The notes: a model not told the origin generated them from the sequence alone. A stretch of 64,000 nucleotides of DNA from Dactylosporangium aurantiacum (GCF_000716715.1 NZ_JNYJ01000007.1:424326-488325), one strand, 5' to 3'; counted from the first letter of the stretch, positions 18,501 through 27,535 are shown. A program made the numbers and translations.

Positions 18501-20168
18501 TCACGCTTTCCGATCTTGAAACAGAACTCCAGGCAAATTGGGTCCGACCTCGGCGTGCTCGCTGATCAGCAGGTCGTGTGGCCACCGGCGCAGTTCGTCC
18601 TCGCTGCTGAAGCCCCAAAGGACGCCTACTGCTCGTACCCCAGCCCGCCGAGCCGCTTCTAGGTCAGTCGCCTGATCGCCGATGTACATTGCTCGCTCTC
18701 GTCCGACCCCTAGACGCTGGAGGGCAAGCCTAATCCCGTCGTCCTTCTTACCGAGCGTATCGTTGTAGCACAAAAATACGTCGAACAGATCGCGGACGTC
18801 TCGCGGAAGCGCTGCGTTGATCCGCCGCGCCGGCTGAGCAGTCACTGCGCCAACTCGGTAGCCAGAATTCTTAAGCATGCGTATTCCTTCGACAACTCTC
18901 TGGAATACCCGCACATCGGCACATGCACGCCTGAAGGCAGCATCGTAATTCTGGCGATAGATGTTGTATGCATTTGACACGCCAAGCAATGCCAACGCTT
19001 CGTGAGGTTTGCCGGTTGCGCGAACCTCATTCGGTGATACATCGCGCTTAAGAACCGCGGACGCCACGGCGGCAAGAGCTACGGTGGACGCGTGGCGAGT
19101 GTCGACGACGACACCGTCGATGTCGAAAAGAATGGCGCCAGGGGGGTCAGCGGCCTTTAACGGGGGCTTCGACATCCGCGCAGTTCCCTCCTGCCCTGTC
19201 ATCGACTCCGAAAGCAGCGACAGCTCGCCGGTGGCGAATAGCGTTTCCTGTGCGGCCTCAGTTTCGCTCCAGAGGTGACCAACCTCGCGTTCCACGATTT
19301 CTAGTACTTGATCGAAACGCTCAATTACCGTTGCACCACGCCGCACTAGATCATGGGCCCATTGCGAATCTGGAGCCTTCAAGTTTCGGCCAAGCAGGAA
19401 AACCGGCCTCTGGTGCTTGAATGAAAAGTCCGCTTGGATTATAGATCCACAACTGGTTTTACCCTCGATGATCACAGTTCCAAGGGCCAGCGTGCACATG
19501 ACCTCGTTGCGCGCAGGAAAAGTCCACCGCTGAGGGCCCATACCGGTAGGAAATTGCGACAGGATGCCGCCGCTATGAGTCATCTGCTTGTACAGGTCGA
19601 TATTTTCCCGCGGATATGTGTAATCGATCCCATGACCGACAACTGCATAGGTTCGACCAGCCGGAGGACGCAGCGCTGCGCGATGCGATGCGCCATCAAT
19701 GCCCTTCGCCAAGCCGCTAACGACAGAGATTCCGGCATCGACACATTTACGCGCAAACCGATCTGCTGCTGCCAGGCCTTCGTCGGTGGGGTCCACTCGA
19801 CCTACTAGCGCCAGGGCGCGGCGACCTATCCCCGAAATCTCGCCTTTATAGAACAGGACTGGCGGGCGGCCGTCCCATTTTGACAAATTTGAGGGATAGT
19901 CGGCATCATTCCAGAGCTTAAAATCCCCGCCTAGCTCAAACGTGCGCTTTATCACCAGCGCGTATTGATCGGGAGAGGCGGTTTCAACAAAGGAACGGAC
20001 ACGCTCCGGTACCCGCTGATTCTCCAGCACATACTCCAGTACCGCGTCAGCTGATCCCATGCGAGTGAGAAGGTCTATGACCCGGCGCGGCCCCATACTC
20101 GGAGCATCGAGAAGTAGCAGGACACGTGCAGCCTCGTCAGCTCTCGTATTAGCGTGCACAGATGACAC
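18501..20168 (-). CDS. DprA-like protein fused to a HAD hydrolase
   Basis: The protein has 555 residues. Residues about 15-80 are a helical N-terminal region (LLLDAPSMGPRRVIDLL, SAM-like). Residues about 85-300 form a DprA/Smf Rossmann domain: GGDFKLWNDADYPSNLSK, SGLAKGIDGASHRAAL, AVVGHGIDYTYPREN, and FPARNEVMCTLALGTVIIEG, which replaces the usual RNRxIxGLS...VVEA. Residues about 345-545 are a HAD phosphatase: ILFDIDGVVVDTR (motif I DxD), GAVTAQP (motif II), LGKKDDG (motif III lysine) and MYIGDQATDLEAARRAG (motif IV). All HAD catalytic residues are present. The gene overlaps the phosphoribosyltransferase gene by 20 bases and is translated after it. DprA-like plus phosphoribosyltransferase recalls PsyrTA/RqlHI toxin-antitoxin defence; the HAD fusion is unusual. 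Standard competence DprA has no HAD domain. Confidence 0.85.
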   Translation of the reverse strand: MSSVHANTRADEAARVLLLLDAPSMGPRRVIDLLTRMGSADAVLEYVLENQRVPERVRSFVETASPDQYALVIKRTFELGGDFKLWNDADYPSNLSKWDGRPPVLFYKGEISGIGRRALALVGRVDPTDEGLAAADRFARKCVDAGISVVSGLAKGIDGASHRAALRPPAGRTYAVVGHGIDYTYPRENIDLYKQMTHSGGILSQFPTGMGPQRWTFPARNEVMCTLALGTVIIEGKTSCGSIIQADFSFKHQRPVFLLGRNLKAPDSQWAHDLVRRGATVIERFDQVLEIVEREVGHLWSETEAAQETLFATGELSLLSESMTGQEGTARMSKPPLKAADPPGAILFDIDGVVVDTRHASTVALAAVASAVLKRDVSPNEVRATGKPHEALALLGVSNAYNIYRQNYDAAFRRACADVRVFQRVVEGIRMLKNSGYRVGAVTAQPARRINAALPRDVRDLFDVFLCYNDTLGKKDDGIRLALQRLGVGRERAMYIGDQATDLEAARRAGVRAVGVLWGFSSEDELRRWPHDLLISEHAEVGPNLPGVLFQDRKA

Positions 20169-20946
20169 AGCTTAACCCCCAGCCTCTCTCGCGGACCTCC
20201 TCGACGAGTTCCTGATTATTAAGGTAGTCACTTGAGCAGTTGAGTTGCCTGCCCAACGTAAGTGCAACCACCTTTGTGGCACCCGCATTTTTTAGCGCAG
20301 CTGCAACACTCACCATAGAAGAACCGGACGTCCAGGTGTCATCCAATATAAGCACGGATCTTCTAGCGACCTGGTCGGCTTGCACGAGGTAGGCAGCAGG
20401 CGCAACTTGACCCCGCCTAGGACGTCCAACCGTTCGATTCCGCACAACCACATCATCTCGCCATGCGATCAGCGGCGCACCCTGTACGCCTTCAATAATG
20501 CTGCGTATGTGGTTGAAGCGCCGGGCCGAATTGTCTGACGGTACTGTGATCGCGACGTCTTCTTCGCCGTAACGACCTCTGATACACGACATATGCCGCT
20601 TCATGAAGGTCCAAAGGAGCGAGGCAAGCGGCCATTGCAACCAGTTATAGTTCTCACGATCCTTGAACCGATGCAGCATAGATTCAAGGCCGTCATCCAG
20701 GCTGTACGTAATCGGAATCAATGCGTCGACATACGATCCGTAATTTCTGCATTGCGGGCAGCGGTCAAAGGGCTGACCGGCGTAGTTCATCCCTACCGCG
20801 CCACCACACATCTGACACGACGCCATGGGTCGCGGCGCAGCGTCGTGCAGTACCCGCTCGGAGATCATCCACTCCATCCAGTGATTAACTGTGTGCTGAC
20901 CGCTAGCGAAACGGGGCAGAGCGAACTCGCGGTATGCCACCGGCAT
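20149..20946 (-). CDS. ComF-like phosphoribosyltransferase with N-terminal zinc finger
   Basis: The protein has 265 residues. Residues about 42-67 hold a CxxC...CxxC zinc finger (SCQMCGGAVG and DRCPQCRNYG). This is followed by YSLDDGLESMLHRFKDREN, equivalent to the KxxG region of ComF proteins, and by a type I phosphoribosyltransferase fold. The PRPP-binding loop is VLILDDTWTSGSSMVSVAAALKNAGA (DDxxTSG, with WTSG replacing TTG), and a closing VVALTLGRQLN strand follows. It would act on a ribose-phosphate or nucleotide substrate that is not known. It is encoded just upstream of, and overlapping, the DprA-HAD gene, so the two products are expected to work together. In PsyrTA the phosphoribosyltransferase side belongs to the toxin and the DprA-like protein is the antitoxin; here the RecQ helicase part is absent. 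Confidence 0.82.
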   Translation of the reverse strand: MPVAYREFALPRFASGQHTVNHWMEWMISERVLHDAAPRPMASCQMCGGAVGMNYAGQPFDRCPQCRNYGSYVDALIPITYSLDDGLESMLHRFKDRENYNWLQWPLASLLWTFMKRHMSCIRGRYGEEDVAITVPSDNSARRFNHIRSIIEGVQGAPLIAWRDDVVVRNRTVGRPRRGQVAPAAYLVQADQVARRSVLILDDTWTSGSSMVSVAAALKNAGATKVVALTLGRQLNCSSDYLNNQELVEEVRERGWGLSCVICAR

Positions 20947-21299
20947 CCCCTTCGGACGGACGCAGCCAGCTGTCCTGCCGTCCCGTCAACCCCCTCGAAC
21001 ATGTGTCCGAGTATGGTGATCGAGGCGCAGTGTAGCTAGACGTGAGGCGGATCGAATCCATCTCATCTTGCACTCCCGTAACACAGCGAGTCGAGTCGCA
21101 TGCACTTGGTGATCATCAGTTCAAGGTTTCTGCAGATCAGGGGTACCCCTGCGGCGGCGTAGCCATGAAGGTCTCGGCTGCCGCACGACAGGCACCACTA
21201 AGGTCCGTCGCGGGCGAGGCGATCCGCCAGAGCACTCGCCTTGTCGGCACCATAGCTGGTCATACACCAAGCCAAGGGCCGTTTCTGGTGGGGTGACAT
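20947..21299. promoter_or_regulatory. Intergenic region upstream of the DprA/PRTase pair
   Basis: This 350-base stretch has no convincing gene. It must contain the promoter of the minus-strand phosphoribosyltransferase-DprA unit. I cannot point to confident -35/-10 boxes. Its high-coordinate end merges into the integrase remnant. Confidence 0.35.
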
Positions 21300-21605
21300 G
21301 GTCGAGGGTCGCCGCTACTGTCCAGCGACCGGGGCGTGCCGGACGTCGAGACCATGCGGGCCGCGCTGTATGGGTATGCCTTCAACACCTCGGCGCGGAC
21401 GGCAGGGCCGCCGCCGGCCAATTGGCGGGCGCGGTCACGTGGGTGCAGGCGAACACTGTCAACCTGTCCGCGCTCACCGACGCCGCGCTGGTCCGGAAGG
21501 TGCTCGACACGATCGCGCTCAGCATGGACGGCAAGCCAGCTGGCGCCGCGACCGTGACGAAGCGGGCGGTGTTCTCCAACGCGCTGCGGTACGCCGTGGA
21601 GGACA
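21300..21605 (+). pseudogene. Tyrosine recombinase (integrase) N-terminal remnant
   Basis: Two frames together read like the core-binding part of an actinobacterial phage-type integrase. VPDVETMRAALYGYAFNTSARTAGPPPA is in one frame (21336 onward). VTWVQANTVNLSALTDAALVRKVLDTIALSMDGKPAG...KRAVFSNALRYAVE is in the other (each quoted piece is part of a longer run). The frame changes near 21420. The catalytic domain with the R-H-R-Y residues is gone: homology stops at about 21600, exactly where the coding triplets GTG GAG merge with the GGAGGAC end of a CRISPR repeat. It marks an old integration event next to array 3. Confidence 0.7.
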
Positions 21606-21637
21606 CTTCGCAGTCAGCCACGACGGCCACCCGGCGT

Positions 21638-22027
21638 GGATGACCTCGCACGTGCGAGGAGGATTCCCCGATCAGGCTGCCCGGGCACGCGTCTTCGGGT
21701 GACCCCCGCGCGTGCGGGGAGGACGCAGCGAACGTGGTCTTCTTGGTGTTGCCCGCGGGATGACCCCCGCGCGTGCGGGGAGGACGACCCCAAGGGGACG
21801 GTGACGGTCCACCCGAAGGGATGACCCGCGCGTGCGGGAAGGACCCGTCGAGGCCGAGGGCGGGGGCGTGGGGGAAGGGATGACCCCCGCGTGCGCGGGG
21901 AGGACATGAACGTGGGGTCGGTCGACGGCGCGGAGTTCGGATGACCCCCGAGCGTACCGGGAGGACGCCCACACTGAGGCCAACGTCGTGAAGTTTCAGA
22001 GATGACCGCCGCGGGTGCGGGGAGGAT
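21638..22027 (-). CRISPR. CRISPR array 3, type I-E, 7 repeats, degenerate
   Basis: Seven repeats of the same family start at 21638, 21697, 21758, 21819, 21878, 21939 and 22000. The first and last are the most altered (CCTCGCACGTGCGAGG at the first; GACCGCCGCGGG at the last). A further 33-base spacer-sized unit at 21605-21637 is 28/33 identical to the unit at the same end of array 1. No cas gene is adjacent. Processing would depend on the Cas6e encoded 12 kb away. The orientation is the same as in arrays 1 and 2. Confidence 0.93.
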
Positions 22028-22601
22028 CGCGCGGTCTCCGGCTGCGCTACCCGGCACCCAGGCTCGCACCGAAGCTCGAGCCGCCGCGCGATGGCACCGC
22101 GAGCGCTCAGGCGCTGACGTTGTCGGCACTGCCGGTGTCCGGTGACCTTCGGCCGGGCCGCGCAAATTTTGCCGTATCCCGGGCGTCTCCGGGCTCGGCC
22201 AGGGACCTGGGTTCGGCGGTTGCGGCGCAGGATCTCTGCTCCCGCCGGGGTTCCGGCAGTCTCCTGGTGCCGCCCGAGGGCGTGCCGTGGGCAGGCATCG
22301 GCGGACCCGCCAGCCCTAGAGCCCTATGTCTGGAATGGGATCTAGCATCCGATTAACCCAAGTTGGATTCAGATGGTGCCCACTTGGAGCTGAGATGCTC
22401 GACGGGTCGGTGCGCGAGTTACCGTAGTCGCCCCGCTGGACCGTCTGTTTCCTCCAGCGGCTCTTTGCACGGTCATCGCCAGCCGGTACTCGTCAGCTTG
22501 GTCATCGGCAGATGGTACTAATATGGCACCCGCTGGAGCGTGCAGATCTGGCCCGGCTTCTTCGCTTGGAATTTCGCGGGTCGTATGGCGTGATTGTCGC
22601 C
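22028..22601. other. Non-coding stretch between array 3 and the winged-helix gene
   Basis: The first part is the leader side of array 3. I see no leader-like AT-rich sequence and no gene. The last 100 bases should hold the promoter of the gene at 22602; no strong ribosome binding site precedes that ATG. Confidence 0.4.
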
Positions 22602-23429
22602 ATGAGTCAGCAAAAACAGCGCCACTCGTCCGGCACGAAGCCGGCGACGCCGACCGGCCCACAGACGCGTGCGGCACTGCTGCAGCGCGCCGGACGCAAG
22701 GCCGTCCCGCTGCGGAAGGTCTTCGTCCAGCTGCCCCAGGGCAGCCCTAGCCCCCGACACGGCATGCTCGCACCGTTCGCCACCGCCGGTGACCTCCGTG
22801 GCATGCGCGCCTACCTGATGGTCCTGGCCGCCAGCAGCGGCCAGGGCGAAGGCGGCCGGACCACCGAGCTGGACAGCCTGGTCTGGGCCCGCCTGTTCGA
22901 CGTGCACCTGCACGCCGAGGACTCGGCGGCCCGCACGGCCGCCTGGCGCACCCTCCTCCGGCTGCAGACCAAGCAGTTGCTCACGTGCACCCGCACCCGC
23001 GGCAGCCGGCGCATCTCGGTCACCCTGCTGCGCGAGGACGGCTCCGGCGCCCCGTACACCCGCCCCGGCGTCACGGACAAGGACGCCTACCTGCAGCTGC
23101 CGCTGGCGTTCTGGCTCAAGGGCTTCGACGGCAAAATGACCATGCCCTCGCTGGCCATGCTGCTGACCGTGTGCTCCGCCAGGTCCTGGGAGGACTACCC
23201 CGCCGAGCGGATGCCGGACTGGTACGGATGGAGCGCCGACACCACCGAGCGCGGCCTGAAGACCCTGCTTGAACTCAACCTGATCGAGCGCCGGCCGCGG
23301 TTCAAGTCCGCGCCGCTCACCCCCACCGGCGCAACGAAGTTCTACGAATACAGGCCGGCGCGCATCATGCGGGTCTCGGCCAAGGCGAAGGCGGCCGCGC
23401 CCACCACGACCGCAGGAGCATCGGCATGA
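22602..23429 (+). CDS. Winged-helix protein, possible replication initiator-like
   Basis: The protein has 275 residues. After a basic tail (residues 1-50) there appear to be two helix-rich wing-like domains. The first, at about 70-140, covers ELDSLVWARLF, AAWRTLLRLQTKQLL and RRISVTLLRED. The second, at about 150-245, covers LQLPLAFWLKG, LPSLAMLLTVCSA-type helices, and STERGLKTLLELNLIERR. The last piece is a clear recognition helix followed by a wing, reading D-T-T-E-R-G-L-K-T-L in the sequence. Tandem winged helices are seen in plasmid Rep proteins and in mobile-element regulators; I cannot choose between them. It overlaps the next small gene by 4 bases (ATGA). The ATG at 22602 is preferred over the upstream codon at 22512, whose extension is not protein-like. 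Confidence 0.6.
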   Translation: MSQQKQRHSSGTKPATPTGPQTRAALLQRAGRKAVPLRKVFVQLPQGSPSPRHGMLAPFATAGDLRGMRAYLMVLAASSGQGEGGRTTELDSLVWARLFDVHLHAEDSAARTAAWRTLLRLQTKQLLTCTRTRGSRRISVTLLREDGSGAPYTRPGVTDKDAYLQLPLAFWLKGFDGKMTMPSLAMLLTVCSARSWEDYPAERMPDWYGWSADTTERGLKTLLELNLIERRPRFKSAPLTPTGATKFYEYRPARIMRVSAKAKAAAPTTTAGASA

Positions 23430-23581
23430 GCGACAAGGCGACCGACCCCAACCGCGAGCCGCTGGTGCGTCTGCAGCTCACCGTGCCCCGCTCGGTGCTG
23501 TGGATGCTCGCCGGCGCCCTGCTGGGCAACCTCAACGATGTCGCGCCCCTGCTCAACGCCCTCGGTCGTCTGCTGCAGTGA
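23426..23581 (+). CDS. 51-residue protein coupled to the winged-helix gene
   Basis: The start codon overlaps the stop of the preceding gene (ATGA). The peptide begins with a charged 12-residue tail. It then reads LVRLQLTVPRSVLWMLAGAL, a strand and a hydrophobic helix, and ends with LLNALGRLLQ. It may be a membrane-associated or ribbon-like accessory of the winged-helix protein. The family is unknown. Confidence 0.6.
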   Translation: MSDKATDPNREPLVRLQLTVPRSVLWMLAGALLGNLNDVAPLLNALGRLLQ

Positions 23582-23693
23582 CCCGTTGCCTGCGCCGGTG
23601 CACGGTGCGGCGTGCCCGATCCGGAAGGCGGAGCGGGCACGCCGGGGCGCCGGACAAGCCGACCTGACCGTGTCGCTCCTCATGCGCTTGCCG

Positions 23694-24127
23694 TCACCGC
23701 GCCGGCCGCCCTGACGTCAGCTTGGCCGCGCTGCGGTGCTGTGGGGCGTCGCGATGCCGTTTTGGATAGGCCCCGGCCGCTTGCCGGGGCAGCTGCGCGG
23801 CGACGAAGTGCGCCAGTGGGAGCAGATACCAGACGCTGCCACCGTGCCGCTCGCGGCGGGCCACGGCGGCGGGTAACTGCGACTCCAGCCAGCCGGGGAG
23901 ATCCTCACCGCCCCGCGGCGGCCGCCCGCCGTTGTCGATCAGCCGCTGCGCCGGGTACGCCCAGCCGGACTCGCGCCTGACGATCTTCTGTTTGTGCGGG
24001 CCGATAGCACCGAGCCGTCGTGCAGGACCAGCCACATCCGGGCTGTCGACGTTCCAGCCTCGATCGCCGAGCGAGCCTGGTAGATCGTGCCCCAGTGCCC
24101 CCACCCCGGGTCGGAGAACGCCACCAC
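23694..24127 (-). pseudogene. Frameshifted hypothetical gene
   Basis: The first part (from a GTG at 24127) reads VAFSDPGWGHWGTIYQA, AIEAGTSTARMWLVLHDGSVL in one frame. The second reads GPHKQKIVRRESGWAYPAQR, LPGWLESQLPAAVARRERH, GGSVWYLLPLAHFVAAQLP in another. The two halves fit as one protein of about 140 residues joined near 24008, so one base has been lost or gained. Neither half alone makes sense. I do not recognise the family. It points away from the HNH-STAND gene and may share its upstream region. Confidence 0.55.
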
Positions 24128-24403
24128 GCCGAACTTGCCCTTCTGTGACGGTCAGCTATATCTGTCGCGCTTTAGTGATAGCTGTCACCGGCGTGCAGCG
24201 ACGGGCACTGGCGTACGGCGACGGGGACCGCGTGAAGTGGGGTGTCGCATCGCGACGCTGGCGCCGACTGGGATGATCTGCCAGCAATGCGTTCAATGTC
24301 TAGGTCGATCAGCACGGCCACGACAGGGCAGTGCGCCTGAATGTCGGGCAATGGCTGATGCGCCGTCGTGACGGCCGCTCCGTGTTCGTCGATACCCTGC
24401 CGG

Positions 24404-24409
24404 GATAAT
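24404..24409 (+). promoter_or_regulatory. Candidate -10 element for a leaderless HNH-STAND transcript
   Basis: GATAAT lies 6 bases before the GTG at 24416. This spacing fits the leaderless transcripts common in actinomycetes, and no ribosome binding site is visible before that GTG. Confidence 0.4.
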
Positions 24410-24415
24410 GACCCG

Positions 24416-27187
24416 GTGACCGCGGCGCGAGGGACGGGCAAGAAGACGATCGAGCACGCGCGGCCGACTGACGGTACGGTGCGCCAGTTGTACGGGACCG
24501 CAGTGTGCTGCGCGAAGCCACGGTGCGGGGCGCCCTTGTATCGGCTGAACGATCAGTCCGGCGAGCAGGTCCTGAACACCCACGTCGCCCACATCCACGC
24601 ACGTAGCGAGGGCGGCCCTCGGTGGGATCCGTCGATGAGCGAGGATGACAACCGCGCGGCTTCCAACCTGCTGCTGTTGTGCATGCCCCATGCTTGGGAG
24701 ATCGACAACCTCGTCGATCAGTTCCCCGCGGACCTGCTCCGCGAATGGAAGACGCAACAGATCGAGGCAGCCGACCACGCCCAGACCACAGTGGCGATGA
24801 GCAGTGCAGATGTCGATGCGGCGCTTGCCCCGGTGGATCTTCAGGCGTTCGTTGAAGCAGTCGCAGCCATCGTGCCGTTCCACGCGGGCCTGCGCACCAG
24901 GGCTCAGGCCTGGCAGCACGCGAAGCGTAGAGCTATGGGCTGGCGGCTCGCCCGGCTCGCCCCGTTGGTCGCCCCAGAGGACCGCGAGACGGCGATGATA
25001 TGGATGGCCACCATGGAGTCGCCGCCGATTGTCGTTCCGCCCGGCCAGGTCCGGGTGTTGAGCGGCGCGATGGGCGCCGGCAAGACGGAGCAAGCGATCC
25101 GCTGGTGGGAGGAAGGGCTGCACGAGGCCATCTCCACTGGAGCCGCTGAGATCGGAGCGTTCTACACGCCCCGCACGATCGGCAACCTTGAGTCGACGCT
25201 TATCGCTGACCTCGGCCATGAGCCGACCTACCCGTGCCGGATCGTCATCGACGATCTCGACAGCGTGTCCCGCCAGGACGCATCGAGACTGCTGACCGAG
25301 GCTCGCGTTTTGGTTCACACCTGGCCGAACGTCAGCGTCCTCGCTACCGCGCGGCATGAAACCGTCGCTCTCGCCGATGAGGAACGCATCGTCGCAAAAC
25401 CTTGGCCGATCGAGCGAGGGTCTTCGCTGCTGCTGGCTATCGTCGGCGAGGACTTCTATTGGCCGGACTGGAACAGCGAGACGCTGGACCTGCTCACCAG
25501 CCCGCTAACTACCCTGGGTCTGGCCCGGCGCCTCAAGACCGGACGCCACACCAGGATCTCACGTTCAGAACTGCTGTCCGAACTCGCGTCGATGGCCATC
25601 GAACAGAGCCAGCGAGACCTCGCCGAGGAGACCTGGCAGGCACTCGGTCGCCTCGCGGCCACGATCCTGGGCCGAGCGGCGCCCGTACCAGCCGACTCAT
25701 TCGCATCCCCACCCCAAGTATGCGCGCTCCTGGAAACGACCCTCGTGGTCCGGGAGGACGGGGCTCTCCGGTTCGCTCTGCCAGTGTTTGAGCAGTACTT
25801 CGGGTCTGCGGCGATCCGTGCAGGCCTGGTCACGACGGAGACAGCAGCATCTGGAGACGCGTTCCCCCTGTGGCGGTACGCGTTGGCTTTCGCGGTCTCG
25901 ACCGCGGAGCCGCCTCGACAGGAACAGCTCCTGCTAAGCCTGGCCCGGCTCAATCCCGCCGCGGTGTTCTGGCTCCTCGGTGAGATCGGTCGCACGGAGG
26001 TCGGCGAGTCCCGACAGGCGCCGGATGCGCCCGCAATCGAAGCGTTGATCGCCACGCGGGACTGCACCGGTATCTCCGCCGAGGCGACACTTGCGGTCCG
26101 CGCCGGGCGGTGGTTGCGCGAGGCAGAAGAGGCGCTGATGGTGGGCCTGAGTCCGCTCGGCGAGCGGCTGCGCCGACGCGGTGGTGGGCTTACTCAGTGG
26201 GGGGTCTGGCTGCAGGACGGTCGCATGGCGCTTGCCCGCGCGCGGGTGCGAGAGGTGCCGTCGGTGATCGAGCTCGATGAGGCGCGTCCAGACCACCCGA
26301 TAGCGGCTGGTTGGGAGAGTTGGACCTCCTTCCCGTTTCCGACGTCAGCGCTCGGCCGGTGGACTCACGCGCAGCGACACTTCCAGCCTCGGCTTCACGA
26401 ACTGATCCGGCGGCGCACATTGGACACGCCGCTGGACGGCACACTTGCCAGGGAACGGGCCTACCACCTCGCCCGGGTCGTGACCGGCCAGGGGACGATG
26501 CGCAGGACCCCGCTCATCGACCTCGATGACTTGCGCTCGAAGCTCGCGACGTGGGTCGATAGCGCGAACGAGTCGGAGTGGTCGACATGGCAGGACGACG
26601 TCGACTCCGCTGACGTCTGGTGGCTCGACACCTACCTCGGACGCATAACAGGCGACGTCCTGGAGCGGCCGTGGCCGCCGGCCGACCAACCGCACGCCGG
26701 CCGGTACTTCTGGGAGTCATACTCCAAAGCCCTCACCGGCACATTGGCCAACGACCTCCTCCGCGAGGCGATCATCGGGTACCGGCACCTCGTCGAGACC
26801 AACTTCCCTCGGTTCGGCAGCGCGCTCGGCCTCTACGGCATGCTGCCGCTGCATGTCGAAGGGTTCATCGACCGGCCTGAACCCGGAAGCGACATCTACT
26901 CGCTACACATGACGACCATGCTGCACCGCCGACCCGGTGCCGAGAGAGACGCCGAGCCGACCGTGACAGTGACCTTCACCGGCGGCGACACGACACCCAA
27001 CTTCTGGGATCGCGGTAGAGGGCACTATGCGCGAGCGGCGCCGACCCGCTTTGACCAGAGCCCGGTCCAGAACATCGAACTCCCCCTCCACTCCACCCGG
27101 CCAGCCACCAACCTCGCCTACCAATGGTTGGCCGCCGACCTCGCGGCAGTTGGGTGGCTCGACGAGAAACTCCGCCACTTCGACTGA
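24416..27187 (+). CDS. HNH nuclease-STAND NTPase (NLR/Avs-like defence protein)
   Basis: The protein has 923 residues. Residues about 25-105 form an HNH nuclease: a CxxxxC pair (CCAKPRCGAPL), HVAHIHARSEGGP with the general-base histidine near residue 59, ASNLLLLC with the asparagine, and MPHAWEID with the last histidine near residue 92. Residues about 200-430 form a STAND-type P-loop NTPase: VLSGAMGAGKTEQA (Walker A near 217), CRIVIDDLDSVSR (Walker B near 277), and VSVLATARHE (sensor 1-like). The remaining 490 residues are helix-rich with a beta-rich end and no repeat I recognise; by analogy with Avs and bacterial NACHT proteins this is the sensor. The likely role is a nuclease switched on when the C-terminal part detects a phage component. 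It stands alone, with no partner gene. Confidence 0.8.
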   Translation: MTAARGTGKKTIEHARPTDGTVRQLYGTAVCCAKPRCGAPLYRLNDQSGEQVLNTHVAHIHARSEGGPRWDPSMSEDDNRAASNLLLLCMPHAWEIDNLVDQFPADLLREWKTQQIEAADHAQTTVAMSSADVDAALAPVDLQAFVEAVAAIVPFHAGLRTRAQAWQHAKRRAMGWRLARLAPLVAPEDRETAMIWMATMESPPIVVPPGQVRVLSGAMGAGKTEQAIRWWEEGLHEAISTGAAEIGAFYTPRTIGNLESTLIADLGHEPTYPCRIVIDDLDSVSRQDASRLLTEARVLVHTWPNVSVLATARHETVALADEERIVAKPWPIERGSSLLLAIVGEDFYWPDWNSETLDLLTSPLTTLGLARRLKTGRHTRISRSELLSELASMAIEQSQRDLAEETWQALGRLAATILGRAAPVPADSFASPPQVCALLETTLVVREDGALRFALPVFEQYFGSAAIRAGLVTTETAASGDAFPLWRYALAFAVSTAEPPRQEQLLLSLARLNPAAVFWLLGEIGRTEVGESRQAPDAPAIEALIATRDCTGISAEATLAVRAGRWLREAEEALMVGLSPLGERLRRRGGGLTQWGVWLQDGRMALARARVREVPSVIELDEARPDHPIAAGWESWTSFPFPTSALGRWTHAQRHFQPRLHELIRRRTLDTPLDGTLARERAYHLARVVTGQGTMRRTPLIDLDDLRSKLATWVDSANESEWSTWQDDVDSADVWWLDTYLGRITGDVLERPWPPADQPHAGRYFWESYSKALTGTLANDLLREAIIGYRHLVETNFPRFGSALGLYGMLPLHVEGFIDRPEPGSDIYSLHMTTMLHRRPGAERDAEPTVTVTFTGGDTTPNFWDRGRGHYARAAPTRFDQSPVQNIELPLHSTRPATNLAYQWLAADLAAVGWLDEKLRHFD

Positions 27188-27535
27188 CCAGCTGGTCGAA
27201 GTGACGACCAGGCGCTGATCACATTTCGTTCTGCCGCTATTCGAGCGTGGTTGGCTGCGTACCGGTAACCGATCGTAAGCAGTGCCCGGCGACCGGTTGT
27301 CAAGCCCAAGGGTGGGAGATGGGAGTCACGCGTCAATGGGCGACGTACACCCAGAAGATCCGTCTCAGCGCAGACATCTGAAAGTACCACCTTCAGCGGG
27401 AGGCTGACTGAGCTGCCCATCGGCCTCAAGCGCTGAGGTTCCCGCGCACTGCCAGCGCGAACCGTTGACGGCGATCGCCGTCATGGGTCAGGCTGAGTAA
27501 GAACGCTTCAGCAAATTTCTCGCAAGGAGGCCAAG
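27188..27535. other. Intergenic stretch
   Basis: No gene is supported here. The end holds the AAGGAGG ribosome binding site of the gene at 27536. Confidence 0.5.

Noticed and set aside
18501..20168. Ordinary competence/transformation DprA
   Set aside because: The HAD fusion, the altered loop after FPARN and the coupling to a phosphoribosyltransferase do not fit chromosomal dprA.
24416..27187. Simple McrA-type HNH restriction enzyme
   Set aside because: Walker A and B motifs and the long C-terminal part place it with STAND NTPases.
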